From CAZDUS01 sp964508705 (GTDB lineage: Bacteria; Verrucomicrobiota; Kiritimatiellia; CAIKKV01; CAITUY01), in contig CAZDUS010000001.1 of NCBI GenBank assembly GCA_964508705.1, positions 208,619 through 272,618 on the forward strand: a stretch of 64,000 bases of DNA, read 5' to 3'. A program made the translations under genes and the position numbers. This document shows positions 43,510 through 51,534 of this stretch, piece by piece; the stretch's first letter is position 1, and the number at the start of each line of letters is the position of its first letter. A model generated the notes under the pieces. It was not told the DNA's origin and did not search any database. It saw only the letters and a list, made by a program, of their open reading frames with translations.

Positions 43510-46500
43510 ATGGACGAGCAAACATCCTGGATGTCGAGGTTGATCTCAAGTTTCTTGAAGGGGAACCTGGCGGTCATGCTGATGGTGATTGCGTTGGCGG
43601 CGGGCGGAGTGGCGCTGTTGGTGACGCCGCGTGAGGAGGAGCCGCAGATTGTCGTGCCGCTGGCGGATGTGATGGTGTCGTATCCCGGTGGGAGCGCGGA
43701 GGAGGTTGAGCGGCTGGTGTCTTCCCGGCTGGAGCGGTTGCTTTACCAGATTGACGGGGTGGAATACGTCTATTCGATGTCACGGCCCGGGATGGCGGTG
43801 GTGACGGTTCGATTTTTTGTGGGTGAGGACCGGGAGAAGAGCCTGATCAAGCTTTACAACAAGGTGTTCCAGAACATTGATAAGACGACGCCGGGGATTG
43901 CCGGGTGGATCATCAAGCCGGTGGAGATTGATGATGTGCCGATCATCAATGCGGCGTTGTACAGTTCGCGTTACAAGGAGCATGAGTTGTACCGGGTGGC
44001 CGAGGAGGTGGTTAGCCGGTTGCAACAAGTTCCTAACAACGCGCGGGTGGCGATTCACGGGGGGCGACCGAGGGTGGCGCAAGTCTATCTCGATCCTGAG
44101 CGGTTGGCGGCCTATCACCTTTCGCCAATGGAGATTGCCGGGGCGCTCAAGGTTTCCAACGCGCAAATGCAGAGCGGGTCGTTCGAGCAGGGGAACCGGA
44201 TGGTGACGGTGGAGACGGGTCCGTTCTTGAGGGATGTCAACGAAGTGGGCAATGTGATGGTGGGGATGCAGGGGGATAAGCCGGTCTATTTGCGTGATGT
44301 GGCGCGGGTGGTAGATGGGCCTGACGAGGTGAGTACGTATTCGCGGATCGGGTTTGGGGCGGGGGCCGGGGAGGGGAAAATTCAGAATTCAGAAGGAAGG
44401 AAAGGTCATCAACCCTCAACTGTCAACCATTCTGCGAGTTATCCGGTGGTGACGGTGGCGGTGGCCAAGAAGAAGGGTAGCAACGCGGTGTGGGTGGCGC
44501 GGGATGTTGAGAAGGCATTGGAGGGGATGCGTGGGGTCGTGATACCTGATGAGGTTAATGTGCGCGTCACGCGGAATTACGGGGAGACGGCTAACGAGAA
44601 GGTCAATAATCTGGTTGAGAGTCTGGTGATTGCGATTATCACTGTCATCGGGTTGATTGCGTTGGTGATGAATTGGCGGGTGGGGGCGATTGTGGTGCTT
44701 GCGGTGCCGGTGACCTACGCGCTGACGCTGCTGGTGAATTATCTGGCGGGTTACACGATCAACCGTGTGACGCTGTTTGCGTTGATTCTGGCGCTGGGGT
44801 TGTTGGTGGATGATCCCATTGTAGGGGTGGAGAATATCTGGCGGCATCTGGCGATGGGGCGGCTACCGAGGTTGCAGGCGGTGACGACAGCGATGAACGA
44901 GGTGATGCCGCCGGTGGTGCTGGCGACGTTGGCGGTGATCGTGGCGTTTGTGCCGTTGTTTTTTATCAGCGGGATGATGGGCCCTTACATGCGTCCGCTG
45001 GCATTGAATATGCCGTTGGCTATGCTGGGTTCGATGCTGGTGGCTTTTGCGATCACGCCGTGGGTTTCGAATAAACTGCTCAGGGTGAAGGGGCATGCGG
45101 AGTCGGAGACGGATGTGCGCGGCACGGCGACCTACCGGTTTTATGTGAGAGTGATGGGGCCCCTGGTGGATTCCAAGGGTAGGACGGTGGCGTTGTTGGT
45201 GGTTACGGCGCTGTTGTTTGCCGGGTCGGTGTTTCTGGCGATGACGGGGCGTGTGCCGCTCAAGATGTTGCCGTTTGACAACAAGAACGAATTCCAGGTG
45301 GTTGTGGATATGCCCGAGACGGCGACGCTGGAGCGGACGGATGCGGTGGCGCGTGAGGTGGAGGCGTATTTACGGACAATTCCAGAAGTGACGGACTTTA
45401 CGACGTCGGTCGGGTTTGCCTCGCCGATGGATTTCAACGGGCTGGTGCGTCACTATTATTTGAGGCAGGGACCCAACGTGGCGGATATCAGGGTTAATCT
45501 GTTGCCGCGCAAGCAGAGGGCGATGGACAGTCATTCGCTGGTGTTGAGGATTCGCAAGGATATTGAGGCGTTGGGGGGAAAGACGGGTGCGTCGCTGAAG
45601 CTGGTGGAGGTGCCGCCTGGTCCGCCGGTGTTGTCCACGGTGGTGGCGGAGATCTACGGGCAGCCGTATCATCGATACGGTGATCTGGTGTCGGCGGCGC
45701 AGACGGTGAAGGCGGCGATGCAGAAGGAAGAGGGGGTTGTGGATGTGGATGACTCCGTGGAGTCGGCGCAGGACAAGCTCTATTTCCGGGTGGACCGCGA
45801 GAAGGCGGCGCGCAACGGGATTGCGGTGGATGATGTGGCGCAAACATTGCGAGTGGCCTTGAGTGGAATGCCGGCGGGAGTGGTGCATGCGCCATCGGAG
45901 CAAAACGAGTTGCCTATCCTGTTGAAGTTGCCCAGGGATAAGCGGTCTGACCCCGAGCTATTGAATAATCTGATGGTCAAGGGGAGGTTGGGGAATGGAG
46001 TTCCGGTTGGGGAATTAGGGCGATTTGAACAAGGGGTGATTGATCAGACGATTTTCCATAAGAATCAAGAGCGCGTGGTGTTTGTGACAGGGGAAATGGC
46101 CGGGAGGGGGCCTGCGTATGCGGTGCTGAATCTGCAATCGTGGTTCAAGAAGAATCCGCTGCCGAAGGGGATAAGGGCGGAGTGGTCGGGGGAGGGGGAG
46201 TGGAAGATCACGGTTGATGTGTTCAGGGATCTCGGGTTGGCGTTTTCGGCGGCCCTGATTGGCATATACATTTTGCTGGTGTATGAGACCCGGTCGTATT
46301 CGTTGCCGGGGATTATCATGATGTCAATTCCGCTGACGATGATCGGGATCATGCCGGGATTTTGGCTGTTGAATTTATTGGTCAATCGTCCGGTGGGCGG
46401 GTATGAGACGCCGGTGTTTTTCACCGCGACGGCGATGATTGGTATGATTGCCCTGGCGGGGATTGTGGTGCGGAATGGAATCATTCTGGTTGACTTCATT

Positions 46501-46758
46501 CGGACGTCGATTGAGAAAGGGGTGGCATTACGGGATGCCATCATGGAGTCGGGCGCGGTGCGGTTCCGTCCGATATTTCTGACGGCGGGGACGGCGTTAT
46601 TGGGGGCATGGCCGATCACGCTTGATCCGATTTTCAGCGGGCTGGCGTGGTCCATTATTTTCGGGTTGTTTGTATCAACGGCGTTCACGCTGGTGGTGAT
46701 TCCGCTGATGTATTACTGGTTGGTGGGCGGCAAACAACATGGGGCGTCTGAGGCCTGA
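43510..46758 (+). CDS. RND efflux pump inner-membrane transporter (with inserted segment)
   Basis: The 1082 residues match the AcrB/CzcA-type proton-driven export family. The first membrane segment is followed by periplasmic PN/PC domains; the proton-relay segment is LGLLVDDPIVGVENIWRHL (about 432-450, paired Asp), and the second half repeats the plan (YLEAVT-like GGYETPVFFTATAMIGMIALAG, VRFRPIFLTAGTALLGAWPITL). Between FGAGAG and ASYPVVTVAVAKKKG (about residues 285-310) lies an extra, low-complexity stretch reading EGKIQNSEGRKGHQPST that does not belong to the family; it corresponds to dispersed-repeat DNA inserted in frame. Function may survive because the insertion is a loop. Confidence 0.93.
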   Translation: MDEQTSWMSRLISSFLKGNLAVMLMVIALAAGGVALLVTPREEEPQIVVPLADVMVSYPGGSAEEVERLVSSRLERLLYQIDGVEYVYSMSRPGMAVVTVRFFVGEDREKSLIKLYNKVFQNIDKTTPGIAGWIIKPVEIDDVPIINAALYSSRYKEHELYRVAEEVVSRLQQVPNNARVAIHGGRPRVAQVYLDPERLAAYHLSPMEIAGALKVSNAQMQSGSFEQGNRMVTVETGPFLRDVNEVGNVMVGMQGDKPVYLRDVARVVDGPDEVSTYSRIGFGAGAGEGKIQNSEGRKGHQPSTVNHSASYPVVTVAVAKKKGSNAVWVARDVEKALEGMRGVVIPDEVNVRVTRNYGETANEKVNNLVESLVIAIITVIGLIALVMNWRVGAIVVLAVPVTYALTLLVNYLAGYTINRVTLFALILALGLLVDDPIVGVENIWRHLAMGRLPRLQAVTTAMNEVMPPVVLATLAVIVAFVPLFFISGMMGPYMRPLALNMPLAMLGSMLVAFAITPWVSNKLLRVKGHAESETDVRGTATYRFYVRVMGPLVDSKGRTVALLVVTALLFAGSVFLAMTGRVPLKMLPFDNKNEFQVVVDMPETATLERTDAVAREVEAYLRTIPEVTDFTTSVGFASPMDFNGLVRHYYLRQGPNVADIRVNLLPRKQRAMDSHSLVLRIRKDIEALGGKTGASLKLVEVPPGPPVLSTVVAEIYGQPYHRYGDLVSAAQTVKAAMQKEEGVVDVDDSVESAQDKLYFRVDREKAARNGIAVDDVAQTLRVALSGMPAGVVHAPSEQNELPILLKLPRDKRSDPELLNNLMVKGRLGNGVPVGELGRFEQGVIDQTIFHKNQERVVFVTGEMAGRGPAYAVLNLQSWFKKNPLPKGIRAEWSGEGEWKITVDVFRDLGLAFSAALIGIYILLVYETRSYSLPGIIMMSIPLTMIGIMPGFWLLNLLVNRPVGGYETPVFFTATAMIGMIALAGIVVRNGIILVDFIRTSIEKGVALRDAIMESGAVRFRPIFLTAGTALLGAWPITLDPIFSGLAWSIIFGLFVSTAFTLVVIPLMYYWLVGGKQHGASEA
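44366..44438. repeat. Dispersed-repeat-like insert in the RND gene
   Basis: AATTCAGAATTCAGAAGGAA followed by CAACCCTCAACTGTCAACCA reads as two extragenic-type repeat motifs rather than RND coding sequence. The first resembles the AGACAGAATTCAGA copies at 19911 and 40929. The reading frame is kept. Confidence 0.65.
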
Positions 46759-46772
46759 AGGAGGATTCCGCT

Positions 46773-47063
46773 ATGAAGATGCTGATGATTATTGTGCCGG
46801 AGAGTCGGAGGGATGAGATTCGGGGTATAGTCAATGAGCATGGGGTGCATTCCTACAGTGAGTTCAAGCATGTGACCGGGGAAGGCGCGACTGGCAAGCG
46901 GCTTGGGTCGCGCATTGGGCTGGAGGAATCGGCGATTGTCTTCACGGTGGTTCCCGGCGACAAGACGCAGGAACTGCTGGCGGTGTTGAGGGAATTCAGG
47001 AAGACGTTATTTCCCGATGAAGGACTTCGCGCCTTTGTGTTGCCAGTGGAAGAAGCGATTTAG
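46773..47063 (+). CDS. PII-like small protein of the RND operon
   Basis: The 96 residues (MKMLMIIVPESRRDEIRGIV, with LAVLREFRKTLFPDEGLRAFV near the end) show the ferredoxin-like beta-alpha-beta pattern of PII-type regulators (DUF3240-like), but lack the T-loop tyrosine of nitrogen PII. GGAGG precedes the ATG, 15 bases after the pump gene. Proteins of this type are often coded beside RND pumps and may sense metal or nucleotide and adjust the pump (inference). Confidence 0.7.
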   Translation: MKMLMIIVPESRRDEIRGIVNEHGVHSYSEFKHVTGEGATGKRLGSRIGLEESAIVFTVVPGDKTQELLAVLREFRKTLFPDEGLRAFVLPVEEAI

Positions 47064-47165
47064 CCGGACTTTTCGCCTTGTGAGTCAACCTGCGTGTTTC
47101 CTTTCTGGAGCTTTTCAGAACGTCCTGATATGCTTTCAAACTTAAAGAACGAACAAGGGAACACC

Positions 47166-48575
47166 ATGAAAACGAAAAAGAATACCGATTGTGTTGTGCG
47201 GGATATGAAGCTGGCCGCGTTTGGTCGGAAGGAAATCGAACTGGCCGAGAAGGAAATGCCGGGCTTGATGGCTATGCGCTCGGAATACGGCAAGCAGAAA
47301 CCACTCAAGGGCGCGCGGATTACCGGATCGCTCCACATGACGATCCAGACGGCTGTCCTGATTGAAACGTTACAGGAGTTGGGCGCCAAGGTGCGCTGGG
47401 CCAGTTGCAATATCTTCTCGACCCAGGACCACGCCGCCGCCGCCATTGCCGCGACGGGGACCCCAGTGTTTGCCGTCAAGGGTGAGTCGCTGGAAGATTA
47501 CTGGGACTACACCGACCGCATTCTTGACTGGGGCAACGGCAAGGGGCCGAACATGATCCTCGATGATGGCGGTGATGCGACGCTGTTTGTCCATTTGGGC
47601 TACAAGGCGGAACAGGACCCTTCGGTGCTTAACCGCAAGCCGGAAAGCCACGAGGAGGCGATTCTGCTTAAACAACTCAAGAAGTCGTTGAAGCGCGACC
47701 CGAAGCGCTTCCACCGGATCATCAAAGACATCCGTGGCATCAGTGAGGAAACAACGACCGGGGTTCACAGGCTTCAGCAGATGCATGCGAAGGGCGAACT
47801 GCTGTTTCCGTCGTTTAACGTGAATGACTCGGTCACCAAGTCCAAGTTTGACAACCTGTACGGGTGCCGGCATTCGCTGCCGGATGGGATTATGCGGGCG
47901 ACGGATGTGATGCTGGCCGGCAAGGTTTGCGTGGTGGCCGGTTATGGTGATGTGGGCAAGGGGTGCTGTCAGTCGCTCAAGGGGCAGGGTGCCCGCGTGA
48001 TCGTGACGGAAATTGATCCGATTTGCGCCTTGCAGGCCGCGATGGAAGGTTATCAGGTGATGACGATGGATGAAGCCTGCCTGATAGGTGACATCTTCGT
48101 GACGGCCACCGGTTGCTGTGATGTCCTTACCGGAAGTCACATGCGCAAGATGAAGGACCAGGCGATTGTCTGTAACATCGGGCACTTTGACAGCGAGATT
48201 GAGGTGGAAAGTCTGCGGCAATACAAGTGGGATGAGATCAAGCCGCAGGTGCATAAGATTACCTTCCCGAATGGCAAGGCGATGATTCTGCTGGCCGAGG
48301 GACGCCTGGTCAATCTGGGTTGCGCGACGGGGCATCCGAGTTTTGTGATGTCTAACAGCTTTACCAACCAGGTGATGGCGCAAGTTGAGTTATACACGAA
48401 TCCGGGCAAGTATCCGGTGGGTGTGTATGTGTTGCCGAAGCGGTTGGACGAGAAGGTTGCGTCGTTGCATCTTGGTAAGCTGGGTGTGAAGGTGGAGAAA
48501 CTGACGCGCAAGCAAGCCAAGTATCTTGGTTTGCCAGTCAACGGCCCCTTCAAGCCGGATCACTATCGGTACTAA
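47166..48575 (+). CDS. ahcY: Adenosylhomocysteinase (S-adenosylhomocysteine hydrolase)
   Basis: This NAD enzyme splits S-adenosylhomocysteine into adenosine and homocysteine in the methyl cycle. I start it at MKTKKNTDCVVRDMKLA (47166); the frame is open further up but without family sequence. The 469 residues include ARITGSLHMTIQTAVLIETL, WASCNIFSTQDHAAAAI, NVNDSVTKSKFDNLYG, the NAD-binding GYGDVGKGCCQSLKG, and the closing NGPFKPDHYRY. The insert typical of the bacterial long form is present (about 130-170). No SAH riboswitch could be made out upstream. Confidence 0.96.
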   Translation: MKTKKNTDCVVRDMKLAAFGRKEIELAEKEMPGLMAMRSEYGKQKPLKGARITGSLHMTIQTAVLIETLQELGAKVRWASCNIFSTQDHAAAAIAATGTPVFAVKGESLEDYWDYTDRILDWGNGKGPNMILDDGGDATLFVHLGYKAEQDPSVLNRKPESHEEAILLKQLKKSLKRDPKRFHRIIKDIRGISEETTTGVHRLQQMHAKGELLFPSFNVNDSVTKSKFDNLYGCRHSLPDGIMRATDVMLAGKVCVVAGYGDVGKGCCQSLKGQGARVIVTEIDPICALQAAMEGYQVMTMDEACLIGDIFVTATGCCDVLTGSHMRKMKDQAIVCNIGHFDSEIEVESLRQYKWDEIKPQVHKITFPNGKAMILLAEGRLVNLGCATGHPSFVMSNSFTNQVMAQVELYTNPGKYPVGVYVLPKRLDEKVASLHLGKLGVKVEKLTRKQAKYLGLPVNGPFKPDHYRY

Positions 48576-48631
48576 AAAGGAAGCAGGGTTCAGGGTTGGC
48601 TTTAGGCTTGAATCAAGTCGACCCTGACCTG

Positions 48632-49357
48632 TTACTTAAACAGGCTCTTGATGCCCTCGATGGCGTTTTCGGCGCCGGAAGAAATCATTTTCCCCGAACT
48701 GGAGACGGCATTGGTCACGCTTTTCAAGACGGCGCCGAAGACTTCCTGCATGGCTTCGGCGAATGTAGCGCCATCCTCATCATCGCCGATATTCGATAAG
48801 TGGATGGGAGGGAGCGCCAACGTGAAGCCATGCCCGCCCAGGGCCGTCAGCGCGACGTTCACCCGGGTGCCGTTGATGATCAATTCCTTTATGACGATTT
48901 TCTTGGACGGCTTGGATTCCCTGGCTGGCTCGACGGGTTTTTCCGGTTCTCCGGAAGAGGGTTTGGGCGCCATTTGGCTTAACAGTTGATCGAGGTTACT
49001 GGTTTTCATGTTGCGCTCATAGGTGAGGACTGCGCCGACGACCTCGATGCGTTTGATGACGACTTTATTGGAGAGCATGGAGCGGGCCCGGACGCGGAGA
49101 TCGACTCTGCCGATCTCAAAAAGGGATTTCGATTTGAATCCGGCGGGGTTTCCGATGCGAAGTCCTTTCAGTGCCACATGGCCGAGGATTGGGCGAAAGG
49201 TCACGCTTTCCAGATGCACGGGGACGCCGAGTAATTTCGGGCCACCCGTGTTGATGAACTGCTTGATGAGGTAGTCGCCAACCAGGGAGGTGAAAACGAC
49301 GGCGAGGATCAGGACGATAAGAAGGCCAATGCCGGTTCGCTTTTGCCATTTTTTCAT
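48632..49357 (-). CDS. AsmA-like single-pass membrane protein
   Basis: The 241 residues have one N-terminal membrane segment (IGLLIVLILAVVFTSLVGDYLI, about 10-31) and a beta-rich region with the AsmA/DUF748 pattern: GVPVHLESVTFRPILGHVAL, LRIGNPAGFKSKSLFEIGRV, IKRIEVVGAVLTYERN. A low-complexity Ser/Glu/Pro-rich link (about 132-148) leads to a C-terminal part. AsmA-type proteins help lipid or outer-membrane homeostasis; this is a short member. AGGAGA precedes the ATG. Confidence 0.8.
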   Translation of the reverse strand: MKKWQKRTGIGLLIVLILAVVFTSLVGDYLIKQFINTGGPKLLGVPVHLESVTFRPILGHVALKGLRIGNPAGFKSKSLFEIGRVDLRVRARSMLSNKVVIKRIEVVGAVLTYERNMKTSNLDQLLSQMAPKPSSGEPEKPVEPARESKPSKKIVIKELIINGTRVNVALTALGGHGFTLALPPIHLSNIGDDEDGATFAEAMQEVFGAVLKSVTNAVSSSGKMISSGAENAIEGIKSLFK

Positions 49358-49550
49358 GGGAGGTCTCCTTTGGTAATTCGATTTACCGTAGCATCATGTA
49401 AAGGGAAGGGGAACTACGGAAGGGAGTATCTACGAGATTGAGCATTCCAATGCCGTCAAAACACGGAGATGCGCCCACCACTAAAGACCCAGATCCTCGC
49501 CTAAGGAGCAGACGGCAATATATTTTCACCAGAAGACCCTATATTGACGC

Positions 49551-49635
49551 GGCTCGGCAGGGACGCCTCGCCTTACCTTGAAATCAATACAGATCATCGA
49601 TGTCTTCGGGTAGGGAGAGGCGTCCCTGCCGAGCC
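49551..49635. repeat. Inverted repeat around GGCTCGGCAGGGACGCCTCG
   Basis: A 22-bp arm (49551-49572) and its complement with one mismatch (49614-49635) enclose about 41 bp. It lies in the 390-bp gap between the AsmA-like gene and the NusG gene. It looks like a dispersed palindromic element (MITE/REP type), not a terminator. Confidence 0.75.
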
Positions 49636-49747
49636 GTCGTGACAAGGGCGTCCTTGGCTCGATACCTGTAACTCAATTCCTTTGGCGAGGATTTGAGAAA
49701 CACATCCGACATTGACGGGCGGCGGGCGAAACGGTACGAACAAAGAC

Positions 49748-50260
49748 ATGGGGGATGAAGACATAATCGTGACGCCACCGTGTTGGCGCGTTGTTCATGT
49801 GAAGCCGCGGTGCGAGAAGAAGCTGGCAACGTATTGCGGCGTCAACTCGGTGACCTGTGATCTGCCGTTGCGCGAGGAGACGAAGGTTTACCAGCGCCGC
49901 CGGGTTACCGTTACCAAGCCGGTGTTTCCCGGATACTGTTTTTTGAAATACGGCGAGGCGCAGAAGATTGTTGTGCTGAAAAGCAACCTGCTGGTGCGTG
50001 TTCTTGAAGTGGTTGATCAGAATCAATTGGTCAGGGAGCTGGAGCAAGTGCGTCAGGCCTTGGCGGTGGACCCCACGCTGGATGCCTGCGCGGCATTTCA
50101 GGCGGGCAAGCGGGTTTCGATTCGCAGTGGTCCGTTTTGCGGGCTGGAGGGCGTGGTGCAGATGGTGCGCGGGAAAGCCCGCGTTGTGTTGAATGTGGAG
50201 ATGATTGGACGCGCCCTGGCGGTGGAAGTGGATATGGAGATGCTGGAGCCGGCGGAGTAG
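49748..50260 (+). CDS. Specialised NusG paralogue (transcription antitermination)
   Basis: I start it at MGDEDIIVTPPCWRVVHVKP (49748); the longer frame starts without support. The 170 residues have the N-terminal NGN domain (WRVVHVKPRCEKKLATYC, then PVFPGYCFLKY and VRVLEVVDQNQLVRELEQV) and a C-terminal KOW domain (QAGKRVSIRSGPFCGLEGVV, VVLNVEMIGRALAVEVDMEML). It binds RNA polymerase. Being outside the rpl cluster and alone beside nspC it is a paralogue of the housekeeping NusG, such as those (RfaH, LoaP, UpxY types) that serve particular long operons. Confidence 0.88.
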   Translation: MGDEDIIVTPPCWRVVHVKPRCEKKLATYCGVNSVTCDLPLREETKVYQRRRVTVTKPVFPGYCFLKYGEAQKIVVLKSNLLVRVLEVVDQNQLVRELEQVRQALAVDPTLDACAAFQAGKRVSIRSGPFCGLEGVVQMVRGKARVVLNVEMIGRALAVEVDMEMLEPAE

Positions 50261-50263
50261 GGG

Positions 50264-50293
50264 ACAGAAGCCAGAAGTCAGGAGTCACGAGTC
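50264..50293 (+). repeat. Dispersed repeat AGAAGTCAGGAGTCA in the nspC leader
   Basis: The 30 bases between the NusG gene and nspC are made of the same elements seen at 21141-21160. The AGGAG inside the repeat (50280-50284) sits 9 bases before the nspC ATG and would serve as its ribosome binding site. Confidence 0.65.
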
Positions 50294-51430
50294 ATGGATG
50301 TAAGCAAGATTGAGACGCCCTGCTATGTGTTGGACGAGGGCAAGCTGGAACAGAATCTTCAGCGGTTGGACGAAGTCCAGCGTCGGACGGGCGCGCGGAT
50401 ACTGCTGGCGCTCAAGGGCTTTGCCATGTTCAGCACCTTTCCCCTGATTCGGCGGTATTTGCACGGCATTGCGGCCAGTTCCCTGAATGAGGCGAGACTG
50501 GGCTTCGAGGAGTTCGGGCGCGAAGTGCATGTGTATGCGCCAGCGTATCGCGACGATGAAATACTCGACCTGCTGGGTTATGCCAACCATATGGTGTTCA
50601 ATTCGTTTGACCAATGGCGAAGGTTCAAATCGGTTGTGGCGGCTTGTGGCAAGCCGGTGCGGTGCGGGATACGGGTCAATCCCGAGCACTCGGAGGTTAA
50701 GGTTAAGCTTTACGATCCCTGCGCACCGGGTTCACGGCTGGGGGTTCCCCTGGCGCAGTTCGAAGGACAGGATTTGGACGGAATCTCCGGACTACATTTC
50801 CATACGTTATGCGAGCTGAATTCCGACGCGCTTGAGCGGACGCTTGAAGTGGTTGAGAGGAAATTCGGCGGCGTGTTGGCGCGGATGCAGTGGATCAATT
50901 TCGGGGGCGGGCATCACATTACGCGACCGGACTACGACTTGGAACTATTGTGTCGTGTGATTGAGGGATTCAGGGCGCGGCATCCTCATTTGGAAGTTTA
51001 TCTGGAGCCGGGTGAGGCAATTGCGCTGAACACGGGCGTGTTGGTGGCCTCGGTCCTGGACTTGGTTCACAACGCGATGGATATAGCCATTCTTGATACT
51101 TCGGCGGCGGCGCATATGCCTGACGTGCTGGAGATGCCGTACCGGCCTCAAATAATCGGAGCGGGTCAGGCGGGCGAGAGGAAGCATACCTACCGGCTGG
51201 CCGGATTGAGTTGCCTCGCGGGTGACGTGATTGGCGATTATTCCTTTGATCAGCCGCTGACGCCCGGCGATAAGCTGGTATTCCTGGATATGGCGCATTA
51301 TACGATGGTGAAGAACAACACGTTCAATGGCGTCGGATTGCCTGCCATTGCCATCTATGAACCCAAGTCAGGCGTGTTCCGGACGGTACGGCGGTTCGGG
51401 TATGAGGATTTCCGCAATAGACTGTCGTGA
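50294..51430 (+). CDS. nspC: Carboxynorspermidine/carboxyspermidine decarboxylase
   Basis: The 378 residues form a PLP-dependent alanine-racemase-fold decarboxylase: ETPCYVLDEGKLEQNLQRLD near the start, the PLP lysine K41 in LALKGFAMFS, ASSLNEARLG, NPEHSEVKVKLYDPCAPGSRLG, GLHFHTLCE, NFGGGHHITRPDYD and LEPGEAIALNTG. It makes norspermidine or spermidine in the carboxy-polyamine route. The partner dehydrogenase (carboxynorspermidine synthase) is not in the window. Confidence 0.94.
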   Translation: MDVSKIETPCYVLDEGKLEQNLQRLDEVQRRTGARILLALKGFAMFSTFPLIRRYLHGIAASSLNEARLGFEEFGREVHVYAPAYRDDEILDLLGYANHMVFNSFDQWRRFKSVVAACGKPVRCGIRVNPEHSEVKVKLYDPCAPGSRLGVPLAQFEGQDLDGISGLHFHTLCELNSDALERTLEVVERKFGGVLARMQWINFGGGHHITRPDYDLELLCRVIEGFRARHPHLEVYLEPGEAIALNTGVLVASVLDLVHNAMDIAILDTSAAAHMPDVLEMPYRPQIIGAGQAGERKHTYRLAGLSCLAGDVIGDYSFDQPLTPGDKLVFLDMAHYTMVKNNTFNGVGLPAIAIYEPKSGVFRTVRRFGYEDFRNRLS

Positions 51431-51534
51431 GGAGCTGGTTTGTCTGCAATGAAGGGGTGTCGAGGCCTCGTTGTTTCCAAGTGCCAATTGTTTATCCATC
51501 TAACAGGAACGTTGTGTGAAGTATGGAGAGGCGA

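Noticed and set aside
47064..47165. SAH or SAM riboswitch upstream of ahcY
   Set aside because: The 100-bp leader shows no conserved core or pseudoknot that I could recognise.
47370..48383. A 337-codon minus-strand frame opposite ahcY
   Set aside because: It lies wholly within AhcY, which has every family motif; the antisense product is Arg/His-rich as expected of a shadow.
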